Shown piece after piece: positions 35,417-45,336 of a DNA stretch of 64,000 nt (positions within the stretch are counted from its first letter, which is position 1; the number at the start of each line of letters is the position of its first letter). The stretch comes from Bombella mellum (GTDB lineage: Bacteria > Pseudomonadota > Alphaproteobacteria > Acetobacterales > Acetobacteraceae). Location: assembly GCF_014048465.1 (NCBI RefSeq), contig NZ_PDLY01000007.1, positions 1 to 64,000 of the forward strand, written 5' to 3'. The notes under the pieces were generated by a model. The model was not told the DNA's origin. It made no database searches and saw nothing but the letters and a program-made list of their open reading frames with translations. A program made the position numbers and the translations under genes.

Positions 35417-36487
35417 ATGGCCAATGACCTCGACACTCTGAAGGATGAGACACTGGCGGCCCTAAAACAGGCCAGTACCCATGGGGAATGGGATGCTGTC
35501 CGTGTGGGGACGCTGGGACGCTCAGGCAAACTGACCGGCCTGCTCCGGCAGCTTGGCTCGTTCCCGCATGAGGAGCGGAAAGAGCGGGGCCAGGCCCTCA
35601 ACCGCCTGCGTGACGAGCTGACGGCCCTGATCGAGCAGCGTGGCAGGGAGATCGAGGAGCTGGCCCTCCAGCAGCGTCTGGCGGAGGAGACGGTGGACAT
35701 TACCCAGCCTCCCGCCCCGGCACCGGCCGGTCTCATCCATCCCGTCAGCCGGACGATCGAGGAAATCACGACCATCTTCGGGGCGATGGATTTTCATGTG
35801 GCGGAAGGGCCGGACATTGAAAGCCAGTGGCACAATTTTTCCGCCCTGAACACGCCGGAACATCATCCGGCCCGGACGGAGCAGGACACGTTCTACCTTC
35901 CGGCAGCCGGAGAAGGCGAGGACCTGCGGGTGCTGCGGACGCAGACATCCGGCGTGCAGGTCCGCACCATGCTGGGTGAGAAGCCCCCCATCCGCATCAT
36001 CGCACCGGGCCGGACCTACCGGGCCGATCATGACGCCACCCATTCCCCCATGTTCCACCAGTGCGAGGGGCTGGTCATCGAGAAAGGCATCACGCTGGGC
36101 CATCTGAAGGGCTGCCTGACCGAATTCCTGCGGGCCTTTTTTGGTCAGCCGGACCTGCCTGTCCGGTTCCGTGCCTCCTACTTCCCCTTTACCGAACCAT
36201 CCATGGAAATTGACATCGGCTGGTCCCGGGAGACGGGCGTGATCGGTGCCGGGGCGGACTGGCTGGAAGTGCTGGGAGCCGGCATGGTCCATGCCCGGGT
36301 GCTGAGCAACTGCGGGCTGGACCCGGCAGAGTGGCAGGGTTTCGCCTTCGGCATGGGGATCGAACGTCTGGCCATGCTGAAGAATGGCATCACGGACCTG
36401 CGGTCCTTCTATGAAAGTGACCTGCGCTGGCTGCGTCATTACGGTTTTCCATCACTGTCCCCGGCAACGCTGACGGAGGGTTTCTGA
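35417..36487 (+). CDS. pheS: Phenylalanyl-tRNA synthetase alpha subunit
   Basis: Encodes 356 residues and catalyses Phe-tRNA charging as an alpha2-beta2 enzyme with PheT. An N-terminal coiled coil (residues 1-100) binds tRNA. The class II catalytic core follows: FHVAEGPDIESQWHNF, APGRTYRADHDATHSPMFHQ (motif 2), and FGMGIERLAML (motif 3). pheT starts one base after its stop. The upstream 95 bases after the terminator hold no recognisable leader peptide. Confidence 0.97.
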   Translation: MANDLDTLKDETLAALKQASTHGEWDAVRVGTLGRSGKLTGLLRQLGSFPHEERKERGQALNRLRDELTALIEQRGREIEELALQQRLAEETVDITQPPAPAPAGLIHPVSRTIEEITTIFGAMDFHVAEGPDIESQWHNFSALNTPEHHPARTEQDTFYLPAAGEGEDLRVLRTQTSGVQVRTMLGEKPPIRIIAPGRTYRADHDATHSPMFHQCEGLVIEKGITLGHLKGCLTEFLRAFFGQPDLPVRFRASYFPFTEPSMEIDIGWSRETGVIGAGADWLEVLGAGMVHARVLSNCGLDPAEWQGFAFGMGIERLAMLKNGITDLRSFYESDLRWLRHYGFPSLSPATLTEGF

Positions 36488-36488
36488 C

Positions 36489-38957
36489 ATGAAATTTTCA
36501 CTCTCATGGCTGCGGGATCACCTCGATTTTACCGCCTCTCTGGACGAGATCTGCACGACGCTGAACCGCATCGGCCTTGAGGTCGAGAGCGTGGATGACC
36601 CGACGGAACGTCTGGCCGGATTCCGTACGGCAAAGATTCTGGAGGCTTCCCCCCATCCGGATGCAGACCGCCTTCAGCTCTGCCGTGTCTCGGCCGGTCA
36701 GGGCTTCGAGGACGTTCAGGTCGTCTGTGGTGCGCCGAATGCCCGCACGGGGCTGCATGTCATTTTCGCTCCGCCGGGGACCTACATTCCCGGCAGTGAC
36801 ATGACGATCAAGCCCGGCAAAATTCGGGGACAGGCCAGCAACGGGATGCTCTGCTCCCTGCGGGAGCTCGGGATCGGTGAGGAGTCCAATGGCATTGCCG
36901 AACTGCCCGACGGTTCTCCGCTGGGTGAGGATTATGTCCGCCATGCCCGGCTGGATGATCCCGTCATCGAGATTGCCATCACGCCCAACCGTGGCGATGC
37001 GCTGAGCGTCCGGGGCATTGCCCGTGACCTCGCCGCTGCGGGGCTGGGCACCCTGAAGCCGTGGCTGACGGAGACGGTGGAAGGGCAGGGTGAAAGCCCG
37101 ATCCGGTGGGAGATCTGTCACCCGGCCTGCCGTTATGTTACGGGGAGGCTGATCCGTGGCGTGAAGAATGGCCCCAGCCCGGCCTGGCTGAAGCGTCGTC
37201 TGGAGAGCGTGGGGCTGCGGCCGCAGTCCGCCCTGGTGGATGTGACCAACTACCTGATGATGCACATTGGGCGGCCGCTGCATGTTTTTGATGCCGCCCG
37301 CCTGACCGGTGACAGGCTCTCCCTGACCTCCGGCACGGGAGAGCATTTCCGTGCGCTGGATGGGCAGGAGCTGGTTCTGGGCACGGATGATCTCGTCATT
37401 GCGGATGAGGCCGGGGTGCAGTCTCTGGCGGGCATCATTGGCGGTGAGGCCAGTGCAGTGACTGATGAGACGGTCGATGTCTTCGTGGAGTCCGCCCTGT
37501 TCGACCCGGTGCGCATCGCCCTGACAGGCCGCCGCCTTGGGGTGCAGACGGATGCCCGTTACCGTTTCGAGCGTGGCGTGGATCAGGCTCTCGTCCGTTC
37601 AGGTCTGGAAGCCGCCACGGCCCTGATCGTGGAGCTGTGTGGCGGTACGCCAAGTGAGGTGACCGAGGCGGGGGCGGAACCGGCATGGCAGAGAACCGCC
37701 AGCCTGCGTTTCGAGCGTCTGGCCTCGCTGGGTGGTCTGGAGATTGAGGCGGACAGGGCCGTGGACATCCTCGAGGCCCTGGGGTTTGAGGTGCAGGAGC
37801 GCACGGCAGAGAAGGCCGTGTTCTCCGTGCCGTCATGGCGGAATGACGTGGCGGCAGGGCATGGTCTGGCACAGGCTGTCACGCTCGATGCTGCTGTGGC
37901 CGAACGGGCTGCCGCCAGTGTGGAGGTCATGGAAGCCGAGGCCGATCTGGTCGAGGAGGTTCTGCGCATCCGTGGTCTGGATGAGGTTCCGGCCCTGTCC
38001 CTGCCACGTGCCCATATGGTGCCTGCTCCGGCGGTGACACCACAGCAGGCCCGGGCAGCCCTTCTGCGCCGCCTGTGTGCGGGGCGTGGCCTGATGGAAA
38101 CTGTTGGTTTCTCCTTCGTGTCCGATCAGGATGCGGCCCTGTTTGAAGAGGGACGGGAGCAGGACCGGCTGCTGAACCCGATTGCAACGGACCTGAACCA
38201 GCTGCGGCCGACACCGGTCATCAATCTGCTGCGTGCGTTGGGGCGGAATCTGGCTCATGGGCAGGGCTTCAGCGGGGATGCCTCCTTCTTCGAGCTTGGC
38301 CCCTGCTTCGGGCAGCAGGGCACCCGTATGGTGCTGGCGGGCGTGCGGGGAGGCGTCACCCTCCGTGCGCCGGGTCAGGCGGCCGAGGAACCGTCATGGA
38401 TGGATGCCAAGGCCGACCTGATGGCGGCTCTTGTGGCTCTTGGTGTGGCCGAGGCGTCCCTGAGCAGCACACCGGACGCACCGGGTTATTATCATCCTGG
38501 GCGTTCCGGTGTCGTACGACAGGGGCCCAAGCTGGTGCTGGGCAGTTTCGGTGAGCTGCACCCCCGTGTGGCCCGTCACTTTGGCCTGAGCGGTACGGTG
38601 GCACTCTTTGAGGTCACGCTGGACAGGGTCCCGCTGCCCAAGGTGAAACGGAAAGCTCCGCCGGTTCTGTCGGCACTTCAGCCCGTGCGTCGTGATTTCG
38701 CTTTCCTGGCTGATGAAAAGGTGCAGATACAGGATGTGCTGAAGGCTGTCCGGATGGCAGACCGGAAGCTGATCACGGACGTGCGTCTCTTCGACATTTT
38801 TGAGGGCAGTTCAGTTCCGGCCGGGCATCGCTCCCTTGGTGTGGAGGTGACCCTCCAGCCGCAGAAGGACAGCCTGACCGATGCGCAGCTTGACGCCCTG
38901 ATGGCAGCGGTGGAAAGTGCCGTCCAGAAAGCCACGGGGGCAACGCTGCGCCGTTGA
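36489..38957 (+). CDS. pheT: Phenylalanyl-tRNA synthetase beta subunit
   Basis: Encodes 822 residues, normal for bacterial PheT. Domains in order: B1/EMAP-like tRNA-binding (about 40-150; HPDADRLQLCRV, VCGAPNAR), B3/B4 editing (about 210-390), B5 (about 400-475), class II-like fold (about 490-700), FDX-ACB anticodon-binding (about 725-820; SALQPVRRDFAFLADEKVQI). It forms the heterotetramer with PheS and edits mischarged Tyr-tRNA. Co-transcribed with pheS. Confidence 0.97.
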   Translation: MKFSLSWLRDHLDFTASLDEICTTLNRIGLEVESVDDPTERLAGFRTAKILEASPHPDADRLQLCRVSAGQGFEDVQVVCGAPNARTGLHVIFAPPGTYIPGSDMTIKPGKIRGQASNGMLCSLRELGIGEESNGIAELPDGSPLGEDYVRHARLDDPVIEIAITPNRGDALSVRGIARDLAAAGLGTLKPWLTETVEGQGESPIRWEICHPACRYVTGRLIRGVKNGPSPAWLKRRLESVGLRPQSALVDVTNYLMMHIGRPLHVFDAARLTGDRLSLTSGTGEHFRALDGQELVLGTDDLVIADEAGVQSLAGIIGGEASAVTDETVDVFVESALFDPVRIALTGRRLGVQTDARYRFERGVDQALVRSGLEAATALIVELCGGTPSEVTEAGAEPAWQRTASLRFERLASLGGLEIEADRAVDILEALGFEVQERTAEKAVFSVPSWRNDVAAGHGLAQAVTLDAAVAERAAASVEVMEAEADLVEEVLRIRGLDEVPALSLPRAHMVPAPAVTPQQARAALLRRLCAGRGLMETVGFSFVSDQDAALFEEGREQDRLLNPIATDLNQLRPTPVINLLRALGRNLAHGQGFSGDASFFELGPCFGQQGTRMVLAGVRGGVTLRAPGQAAEEPSWMDAKADLMAALVALGVAEASLSSTPDAPGYYHPGRSGVVRQGPKLVLGSFGELHPRVARHFGLSGTVALFEVTLDRVPLPKVKRKAPPVLSALQPVRRDFAFLADEKVQIQDVLKAVRMADRKLITDVRLFDIFEGSSVPAGHRSLGVEVTLQPQKDSLTDAQLDALMAAVESAVQKATGATLRR

Positions 38958-38993
38958 TCCTCAGATAACTGCAAGACGAAGGGAACTGATGTC

Positions 38994-40220
38994 ATGGTGG
39001 ATGCGGGTGCTCCTGTAGAAGGCGAGGTTCCCCTCCACCATCATGGTCGGGTGATCTGGATTCTTGCGGGAGAGCCGAGCGGGGACAGCATCGGGGCACG
39101 CCTGATGCAGGCCCTGCACCGCATTGATCCGACGCTGGTCTTTGCCGGTGTTGGCGGGGGGCGGATGGAAGCCCGGGGCCTGCGGAGCCTCTTCCCGATG
39201 GAGGACCTGACGGTCATGGGCTTCATGGAGGTCCTGCCCCGGCTGCGTCTGCTGTCCCAGCGTCTGCTGGAAGCCGAGCAGGACATCGTCCTGCGGCGGC
39301 CGGACATCGTCATCACCATAGACAGTCCCGGTTTTTCCTTCAGGCTCCTGCGGCGCATCCGCAAGCTGAAGGTCCGGCGGCTCCACTATGTGGCCCCGCA
39401 GGTCTGGGCCTGGCGGGAGAACCGGGTCAAGGGCTATCGGGGCCTGTGGGACCGACTTCTCTGCCTGTTCCCCTTCGAAGAGACATGGTTTGCCGAACGG
39501 GGGCTGCCGGAGGCCCGTTTCGTGGGGCATCCCATCCTTCAGTCCGGTGTGGCGCATGGGGAGGCGGAGCGTTTCCATAAGCGGCATGATCTCCGGCCAG
39601 ACAGCCCCATCCTGATCCTCATGCCGGGTAGCCGGTCCTCCGAGGTTCCGAAGCTGCTGCCCGTGTTTGAGAAGACGCTTGCGATCCTTCATGAGCGTTT
39701 TTCCGATCTTCAGCCCGTGATTCCGGCCACGTCGGGCATGGCTCCGCTTGTGAAGAAGATGGTGCGGCACTGGGCCGTCCATCCCTCCATCCTGACAGAC
39801 ACGGAGGACAAGCACGACGCCATCCGGGCCGCTGACTGTGCCCTGACCAAGTCGGGCACGTCCATTCTGGAGCTGGCGATCGGGCGGGTGCCGATGGTCG
39901 TGACCTATCGGGTGAATCCGCTTTCAGCCCTTCTGGGGCGGCTTTTCCTGCGGCTGCCCTATGTCTCGATGATCAACATTCTGGCAGGGCGTGCCGTCGT
40001 TCCCGAACTGATACAGCATGACTGTACGCCGCAGAAGCTGGCCGACGAGATCAGCTCCCTGCTGACGGATGAGGCGAAACGCCGGGCACAGCAGGAGGCT
40101 TTCGGAAACGTTCTGGCAATGCTGGAGGCTCCGGGGGGGGATCTGCCTGCCGTATCGGCGGCGAAGCAGGTGCTGGAGCTGATGGACAGGCCCCTTTCCG
40201 AAATACGGTCTTTCTCATGA
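38994..40220 (+). CDS. lpxB: Lipid-A-disaccharide synthase
   Basis: Encodes 408 residues, a GT19 enzyme that joins UDP-diacylglucosamine and lipid X at the inner membrane. Motifs: WILAGEPSGDSIGARLMQAL at the N-terminus, VAPQVWAWRENRVKGYRG, FVGHPIL, and MPGSRSSEVPKLLPVF. The start at 38994 gives an N-terminal extension of about 18 residues before VIWILAGEPSGD. It lies 36 bases after pheT, and a terminator begins immediately after the stop. Neighbouring lpx genes are not in the window. Confidence 0.95.
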   Translation: MVDAGAPVEGEVPLHHHGRVIWILAGEPSGDSIGARLMQALHRIDPTLVFAGVGGGRMEARGLRSLFPMEDLTVMGFMEVLPRLRLLSQRLLEAEQDIVLRRPDIVITIDSPGFSFRLLRRIRKLKVRRLHYVAPQVWAWRENRVKGYRGLWDRLLCLFPFEETWFAERGLPEARFVGHPILQSGVAHGEAERFHKRHDLRPDSPILILMPGSRSSEVPKLLPVFEKTLAILHERFSDLQPVIPATSGMAPLVKKMVRHWAVHPSILTDTEDKHDAIRAADCALTKSGTSILELAIGRVPMVVTYRVNPLSALLGRLFLRLPYVSMINILAGRAVVPELIQHDCTPQKLADEISSLLTDEAKRRAQQEAFGNVLAMLEAPGGDLPAVSAAKQVLELMDRPLSEIRSFS

Positions 40221-40251
40221 AAAAAGCCTGCCCCATAGAGGCAGGCTTTTT
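40221..40251. terminator. Bidirectional terminator between lpxB and trpS
   Basis: AAAAAGCCTGCC (40221-40232) pairs perfectly with GGCAGGCTTTTT (40240-40251) around a 7-base loop; usable on both strands for the convergent genes. Confidence 0.92.
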
Positions 40252-40277
40252 ATTGGAGCAGGCAGGGAAGCTTCCAC

Positions 40278-41273
40278 TCAGCGGAGGAAGCCGACCAGTT
40301 TTTCCGCTTCGCTCACGATGGGTTCCGAGACGGCCCGGGCCCGTTCGGCTCCCTGGCGCAGGACCTGCATGAGATGTGCCCTGTCTCCCATCAGGCGGCG
40401 GGTTTCATCCGCCACGGGGGCCAGCGTCTCGACCAGCAGGTCAGCCAGGGCCTGCTTGAAGGTGCCGAAGCCCTGCCCGGCAAACTGGCCCAGCACGTCG
40501 GCCAGTGTCCTGTCGGACATGGCGGCATAGATGGTCAGCAGGTTGCGGGCTTCCGGGCGGCCTTCCAGTCCGGCTTCCTCGGAGGGCAGAGGCTCGGCAT
40601 CCGTACGGGCCTTGCGGATCTTCTGGGCGATGTCGTCTGCCGTGTCATTCAGGATGATGCGGCTCTGGGCGGACGGGTCGGACTTGGACATCTTCTTGCT
40701 GCCGTCCCGCAGGCTCATCACACGGGCGGCGTGAGGCGGAATGAGCGGCTCGATCTGCGGGAAGAACTCGACGCCCATATCGTGGTTGAATTTCTGGGCA
40801 ATGTCATTGGCCAGCTCGAGATGCTGCCGCTGGTCATCACCAACAGGCACCCGTGTGGCGTGGAAGGCCAGAATGTCCGCCGCCATCAGGTTGGGATAGA
40901 CATAGAGACCGGCGGAATGGTTCTCCCGGTTCTTGCCTGCCTTGTCCTTGAACTGCGTCATGCGGTTCAGCCAGCCCAGACGGGACACGCAGTTGAAGAT
41001 CCAGCCGAGACGGGCATGGGCACTGACGGCGGACTGGTTGTACAGGCGGGTCGGGTCGATGCCGGAGGCCAGAAGGCAGGCGGTGGAGGCCAGTGTCTGC
41101 TCACGCAGGGCCTCCGGGGACCACAGCATGGTCAGGGAGTGCATGTCCACGAGGCAGAACAGGCAGTCATGGTCCTTCTGCAAGGTGACCCAGTTGCGGA
41201 TGGCCCCGAGATAGTTGCCGAGATGGGGAATGCCTGTTGGCTGGATGCCTGAAAAAACACGCTGCATGAACAT
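40278..41273 (-). CDS. trpS: Tryptophanyl-tRNA synthetase
   Basis: Encodes 331 residues from ATG 41273; a second ATG two codons on (41267) has slightly better spacing to AGGA. Class I synthetase: the HIGH-like motif is [12 protein letters not shown] and the KMSKS motif is [18 protein letters not shown] and the dimer-core [14 protein letters not shown] are also typical. Last gene of the minus-strand series xseB-ispA-dxs-tlyA-rlmN-argG-FKBP-trpS, separated from the FKBP gene by its own terminator. Confidence 0.95.
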   Translation of the reverse strand: MFMQRVFSGIQPTGIPHLGNYLGAIRNWVTLQKDHDCLFCLVDMHSLTMLWSPEALREQTLASTACLLASGIDPTRLYNQSAVSAHARLGWIFNCVSRLGWLNRMTQFKDKAGKNRENHSAGLYVYPNLMAADILAFHATRVPVGDDQRQHLELANDIAQKFNHDMGVEFFPQIEPLIPPHAARVMSLRDGSKKMSKSDPSAQSRIILNDTADDIAQKIRKARTDAEPLPSEEAGLEGRPEARNLLTIYAAMSDRTLADVLGQFAGQGFGTFKQALADLLVETLAPVADETRRLMGDRAHLMQVLRQGAERARAVSEPIVSEAEKLVGFLR

Positions 41274-41295
41274 GGTCCTGACAGAAGGAAAAGAC

Positions 41296-41326
41296 AAAAC
41301 CGCCCCGCTCAGGCGTGAGGGGGCGG
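41296..41326 (-). terminator. Intrinsic terminator between the FKBP gene and trpS
   Basis: On minus, CCGCCCC (from 41326) pairs with GGGGCGG (ending 41300) and is followed by TTTTGTCTTTT. Confidence 0.7.
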
Positions 41327-41369
41327 CAGGGTGCCCTGTCGGCAGGGCATGAGGGGGAGGAACGTGCCC

Positions 41370-41870
41370 TTATTGCAGGGAGTTGTCATCCTCGACACCC
41401 AGAAGCTGGATCTTGAAGATCAGCGGGCTGTTGGGCGGGATGATCCCCATGGACCGCTTGCCGTAACCCAGCTGTGGCGGGACATAGAGTTCCCACGTGT
41501 CACCGACACGCATCAGGGGCAGTCCTTCCATCCAGCCTTCGATGACACCATCAAGAGGCATTTCCATGTAGGCGGCCCCGGTGTGCATTTCCGAGGCATC
41601 AAAAATGCCTCCGTCCGGCAGGCGGCCTTCATAGATGACCATCATGGTGCCCCCCTTCTGCGGGTGGGGTGCATCCTTGGGGCCGGATTTCAGCACCTTG
41701 TAGGCCAGACCGTCAGGGAGCTTCTGGACCCCCGGCTGTTTGTAGACCTGATCCATGAACTGCTGGGGTGTCAGGTCCGGTTTCGGTTGGCCGCCACAGC
41801 CCGTCAGGCCGAGCAGACCAGCCAGCATACAGGCTGGCAGATAACGGAAGAGAGAACGCAGATGGGACAT
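41370..41870 (-). CDS. FKBP-type peptidyl-prolyl isomerase lipoprotein
   Basis: Encodes 166 residues; start 41870 is chosen for the AAAGAGG site and because it gives a clean lipoprotein signal (PACMLAGLLGLTGCGG, lipobox LTGC). The mature part has a short helical spacer (LTPQQFMDQVYKQPGV). The FKBP fold follows: VIYEGRLPDGGIFDASEMH, MPLDGVIEGWMEGLPLMRVG, YVPPQLGYGKR, IIPPNSPLIFKIQLL. It probably assists folding of envelope proteins. Separate from argG upstream by a hairpin. Confidence 0.92.
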   Translation of the reverse strand: MSHLRSLFRYLPACMLAGLLGLTGCGGQPKPDLTPQQFMDQVYKQPGVQKLPDGLAYKVLKSGPKDAPHPQKGGTMMVIYEGRLPDGGIFDASEMHTGAAYMEMPLDGVIEGWMEGLPLMRVGDTWELYVPPQLGYGKRSMGIIPPNSPLIFKIQLLGVEDDNSLQ

Positions 41871-41907
41871 GGAGATGCCTCTTTGCAGACGGGGAGGAAG
41901 AGACAGA

Positions 41908-41936
41908 CCCTGCCGGACCATCACGGACCGGCAGGG
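41908..41936 (-). terminator. Hairpin downstream of argG
   Basis: CCCTGCCGG and CCGGCAGGG form nine perfect pairs with an internal extension, 14 bases after the argG stop. The following run (TCTGTCTC) is a weak T-tract, so termination may be partial. Confidence 0.5.
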
Positions 41937-41950
41937 GAAACGGGACAGGC

Positions 41951-43183
41951 TCAGGGCGTGCCGCCACGGCGTCCCTTGTTGGCACCCAGCCGCAGCCGCA
42001 GGGCGTTCAGACGGATGAAGCCCTGTGCATCCACCTGGTTGTAGGCTCCTTCGTCGTCCTCGAAGGTCACGACACGGGCGTCATACAGGCTGTCGGGGCT
42101 TTCACGGCCCACGCAGATGACATTGCCCTTGTAGAGCTTCAGTCGCACACGACCATTGACGGACTTCTGGCTGCTGTCGATCAGGGCCTGAAGCATGTGA
42201 CGCTCCGGGGAGAACCACAGGCCGTTATAGATCAGCTCGGCATAGCGGGGCATCAGGCTGTCCTTGAGGTGGGCAGCCTCACGGTCCAGCGTGATGGACT
42301 CCATGGAGCGATGAGCCTGAAGCAGAATGGTGCCGCCGGGCGTCTCGTAGATGCCACGGGACTTCATGCCGACGAAGCGGTTCTCCACGATGTCGAGACG
42401 GCCGATGCCGTTGGCCTTGCCCAGCTCGTTGAGGCGGGCCAGCAGACTGGCCGGGGAGAGGGCCTCACCATTGATGGCCACCGGGTCACCATGCTTGAAG
42501 TCGATGGTGATTTCGGTTGCCTTGTCCGGGGCGGCTTCCGGGGAGATGGTACGCTGGAAGACGATCTCGTCCGGCGGCAGGGAGGGATCCTCCAGAATCT
42601 TCCCTTCGGAGGAAGAGTGCAGCAGGTTGGCATCGACGGAGAACGGAGCCTCGCCCCGCTTGTCCTTGGTGACGGGAATCTGGTTCTTCTCGGCAAAGTC
42701 CAGCAGCTTGGTGCGGGAGGTCAGGTCCCATTCACGCCATGGGGCGATGACCTTCACATCCGGCTTCAGGGCATAATAGGCCAGCTCGAAGCGGACCTGA
42801 TCGTTTCCCTTGCCTGTCGCACCATGCGCCACGGCGTCGGCACCGACGGCCTCGGCAATCTCGATCTGGCGTTTGGAGATCAGCGGGCGGGCGATGGAGG
42901 TGCCCAGCAGGTACTGGCCTTCATAAACCGTGTTGGCACGGAACATCGGGAAGACGTAATCCTTGACGAAGGTTTCCCGCAGGTCCTCGACAAAGATTTC
43001 CTTCACGCCAAGGGATTCAGCCTTGCGGCGTGCAGGCTCCAGCTCTTCCCCCTGACCGAGATCGGCCGTGAAGGTGACAACCTCGCAGCCATAATGCTCC
43101 TGAAGCCAGCGGAGAATGACGGACGTATCCAGCCCACCGGAATAGGCCAGAACGACTTTCTTGATGCCTGAGGCTTTGCTCAT
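41951..43183 (-). CDS. argG: Argininosuccinate synthase
   Basis: Encodes 410 residues; condenses citrulline and aspartate with ATP in arginine biosynthesis. The N-terminal P-loop of the N-type ATP pyrophosphatases is [15 protein letters not shown]. Other family blocks: [54 protein letters not shown], and [15 protein letters not shown]. The 111 bases upstream contain no gene. argH is not in the window. Confidence 0.97.
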   Translation of the reverse strand: MSKASGIKKVVLAYSGGLDTSVILRWLQEHYGCEVVTFTADLGQGEELEPARRKAESLGVKEIFVEDLRETFVKDYVFPMFRANTVYEGQYLLGTSIARPLISKRQIEIAEAVGADAVAHGATGKGNDQVRFELAYYALKPDVKVIAPWREWDLTSRTKLLDFAEKNQIPVTKDKRGEAPFSVDANLLHSSSEGKILEDPSLPPDEIVFQRTISPEAAPDKATEITIDFKHGDPVAINGEALSPASLLARLNELGKANGIGRLDIVENRFVGMKSRGIYETPGGTILLQAHRSMESITLDREAAHLKDSLMPRYAELIYNGLWFSPERHMLQALIDSSQKSVNGRVRLKLYKGNVICVGRESPDSLYDARVVTFEDDEGAYNQVDAQGFIRLNALRLRLGANKGRRGGTP

Positions 43184-43294
43184 GATCGTTATATACCTCT
43201 GCTGAAAGACAGAACCAGATGTCGTTAAGTTATTATGGTCTTGTAACAGCTGTCAGACCATTGGGCCAGAGGCCCATAGCCGCAGGGGGAAGGC

Positions 43295-44518
43295 TCAGGC
43301 CTCGTTCCTGCGGGATTCGGCCTGCCGCTTCCGCTCGCTCTGTGTCTTGAGCTGCCCACAGGCAGCGAGGATGTCCTTGCCACGGGGCATGCGGATGGGG
43401 GCGGCATAACCGGCATCCATGACGATCTGGGCAAAGCTGGCCAGCCGCTCCCGTGTGGAGGGGCGGAAGTCCGATCCCGGCCATGGATTGAAGGGGATGA
43501 GATTGACCTTGGCAGGCAGGCCACGGATCAGCCGCACCAGCTCCCGGGCTTCGGCATCACTGTCATTCACGTCCCGGATCATGATGTATTCAAAGGTGAT
43601 GCGGCGGGAATTGGAGGCGGCCGGATAGCGGTGGCAGGCGGCCATCAGCTCCTCGATCGGGTATTTCCGGTTCAGCGGCACGAGCTGGTCCCGCAGGTCG
43701 TTGCGGACGGCATGGAGGGAAATGGCCAGATTGATGCCCAGCTCGTCACCGCAGCGGTCCATCATGGGCACGACGCCGGAGGTGGAGAGCGTGATCCGGC
43801 GGCGGGAGAGGGCGATGCCTTCGCCATCCATGATGATCTTCATGGCCTTGGCGACGTTCTCATAATTGTAGAGCGGCTCTCCCATGCCCATCAGCACGAT
43901 GGTGGAGAGCAGGCGGGGCGTGTCCCCCTTGGGGCTGGGCCATTCGCCATAGCTGTCCCGTGCCGCCATGAACTGCCCGACAATTTCGGCTGCTCCCAGA
44001 TTGCGGACGAGCTTCTGCGTTCCCGTATGGCAGAAGGTACAGGACAGGGTGCAGCCCACCTGGGAGGAGATGCAGACGGCTCCACGGTCCTCCCGCCTGT
44101 CTGGAATATAGACGGTCTCTGCCTCCTGCCCGTCCCGGAAGCGGAAGAGGAACTTGCGCGTGTCGTCCTTGGATGTCTGCTGCGTCGTCAGGCTGGGGCG
44201 GCCGACAATGAAGTGCTTTTCCAGCTTGGCCTGCAAGGGCCTTGCGATGGTGGACATGCGGGAGAAGTCCGTCACGCCCTGATGATAGATCCAGTGCCAG
44301 AGCTGCTTGGCCCGGAAGGGCTTCTCGCCAATCTCGGTCAGGACTTCGGCCAGTTCTTCCCGGGAGAGGCCGACCAGCTCCCGGCGTCCATCCTCCGTGA
44401 CCGGCGTTGGCGGTGCGAACAGGGCTGACTTGGCCTCGATGCGTTTGCGCTCGCTCTCGTTGAGGGCATTCACGGCATCGGAGGAAACGGGAGCTGAAGA
44501 AGGCATCGGATGTGTCAT
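43295..44518 (-). CDS. rlmN: Dual-specificity 23S rRNA/tRNA adenine-C2 methyltransferase (RlmN)
   Basis: Encodes 407 residues; radical SAM enzyme that methylates A2503 of 23S rRNA and A37 of some tRNAs. The iron-sulfur motif is VGCTLSCTFCHTGTQ (CX3CX2C). Nearby GMGEPLYNYENV binds SAM. The C-terminal PRGKDILAACGQL supplies the Cys that resolves the methyl intermediate. The N-terminal helical domain carries FRAKQLWHWIYHQGV. In the same strand run as tlyA, another rRNA methyltransferase, 62 bases upstream. Confidence 0.96.
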   Translation of the reverse strand: MTHPMPSSAPVSSDAVNALNESERKRIEAKSALFAPPTPVTEDGRRELVGLSREELAEVLTEIGEKPFRAKQLWHWIYHQGVTDFSRMSTIARPLQAKLEKHFIVGRPSLTTQQTSKDDTRKFLFRFRDGQEAETVYIPDRREDRGAVCISSQVGCTLSCTFCHTGTQKLVRNLGAAEIVGQFMAARDSYGEWPSPKGDTPRLLSTIVLMGMGEPLYNYENVAKAMKIIMDGEGIALSRRRITLSTSGVVPMMDRCGDELGINLAISLHAVRNDLRDQLVPLNRKYPIEELMAACHRYPAASNSRRITFEYIMIRDVNDSDAEARELVRLIRGLPAKVNLIPFNPWPGSDFRPSTRERLASFAQIVMDAGYAAPIRMPRGKDILAACGQLKTQSERKRQAESRRNEA

Positions 44519-44580
44519 GGGGTGGCTATAGCATGGGAACCCGTTTCCGGGTCAGAAAAGTGAGGGGCGGGGGTTGGTGT

Positions 44581-45336
44581 TTACCCGATGGCGTCCTTGC
44601 GGGCGGCGATGAGGAACTCCCTGTTGCCTTCCGGCCCGGTGATCGGGCTGGGAACCAGGCCAAGGATGGTCCAGCCGGGGAGGCTGGCAAACCAGTCCCG
44701 GATTTCCTCGCAGACACGTTCATGCACGGCGGGGTCCCGCACGACCCCTTTGGGGCCGATGTCCGCCCGTCCTGCCTCGAACTGTGGCTTGATGAGGGCC
44801 ACGGCCCAGGCACCATCTTTTGCCATGTCGAGGGCCGGGGCCAAAACGGTTTTCAGGCTGATGAAGCTGGCATCGCAGACGACGATGTCCGGAGCCTCGG
44901 GCACATGTCCGGCATTCAGGTGGCGGGCGTTGGTTTTCTCCAGCACCACCACGCGGTCATCGGAGCGTATCTTCCAGGCCAGCTGGCCGTGCCCGACATC
45001 CACGGCATAGACTTTTGCCGCTCCATTCTGGAGCAGCACATCGGTGAAGCCGCCCGTCGAGGCTCCGACATCCACGGCGATCTTTCCCTCCGTAGAGAGG
45101 GGGAAGTGTTCCAGCGCATGGGCCAGCTTCAGTCCGCCACGGGAGACCCAAGGATGATCCTGCCCTTTCAGGGTCAGGGGCATGTCTTCGGCGAGCTGAT
45201 CTCCGGCTTTCTTGACGGGTCTATCACCATGCGGGCCGGCATAGACCAGCCCGGCCATGATGAGGGCCTGTGCCCGGCTGCGTGTTTCCACCAGCCCCCT
45301 GTCCACAAGGAGCTGGTCCGCACGGCGTTTGGCCAT
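44581..45336 (-). CDS. tlyA: TlyA family rRNA 2'-O-methyltransferase (hemolysin A-like)
   Basis: Encodes 251 residues. An N-terminal S4 RNA-binding domain (RRADQLLVDRGLVETRSRAQ) precedes a FtsJ-like methyltransferase fold with the SAM-binding DVGASTGGFTDVLLQNGA, ALIKPQFEAG and a C-terminal SPITGPEGNREFL. TlyA proteins methylate 16S and 23S rRNA cytidines; the old name haemolysin is historical. Its ATG overlaps the dxs stop (TGATG), a common coupling of tlyA with isoprenoid genes. Confidence 0.93.
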   Translation of the reverse strand: MAKRRADQLLVDRGLVETRSRAQALIMAGLVYAGPHGDRPVKKAGDQLAEDMPLTLKGQDHPWVSRGGLKLAHALEHFPLSTEGKIAVDVGASTGGFTDVLLQNGAAKVYAVDVGHGQLAWKIRSDDRVVVLEKTNARHLNAGHVPEAPDIVVCDASFISLKTVLAPALDMAKDGAWAVALIKPQFEAGRADIGPKGVVRDPAVHERVCEEIRDWFASLPGWTILGLVPSPITGPEGNREFLIAARKDAIG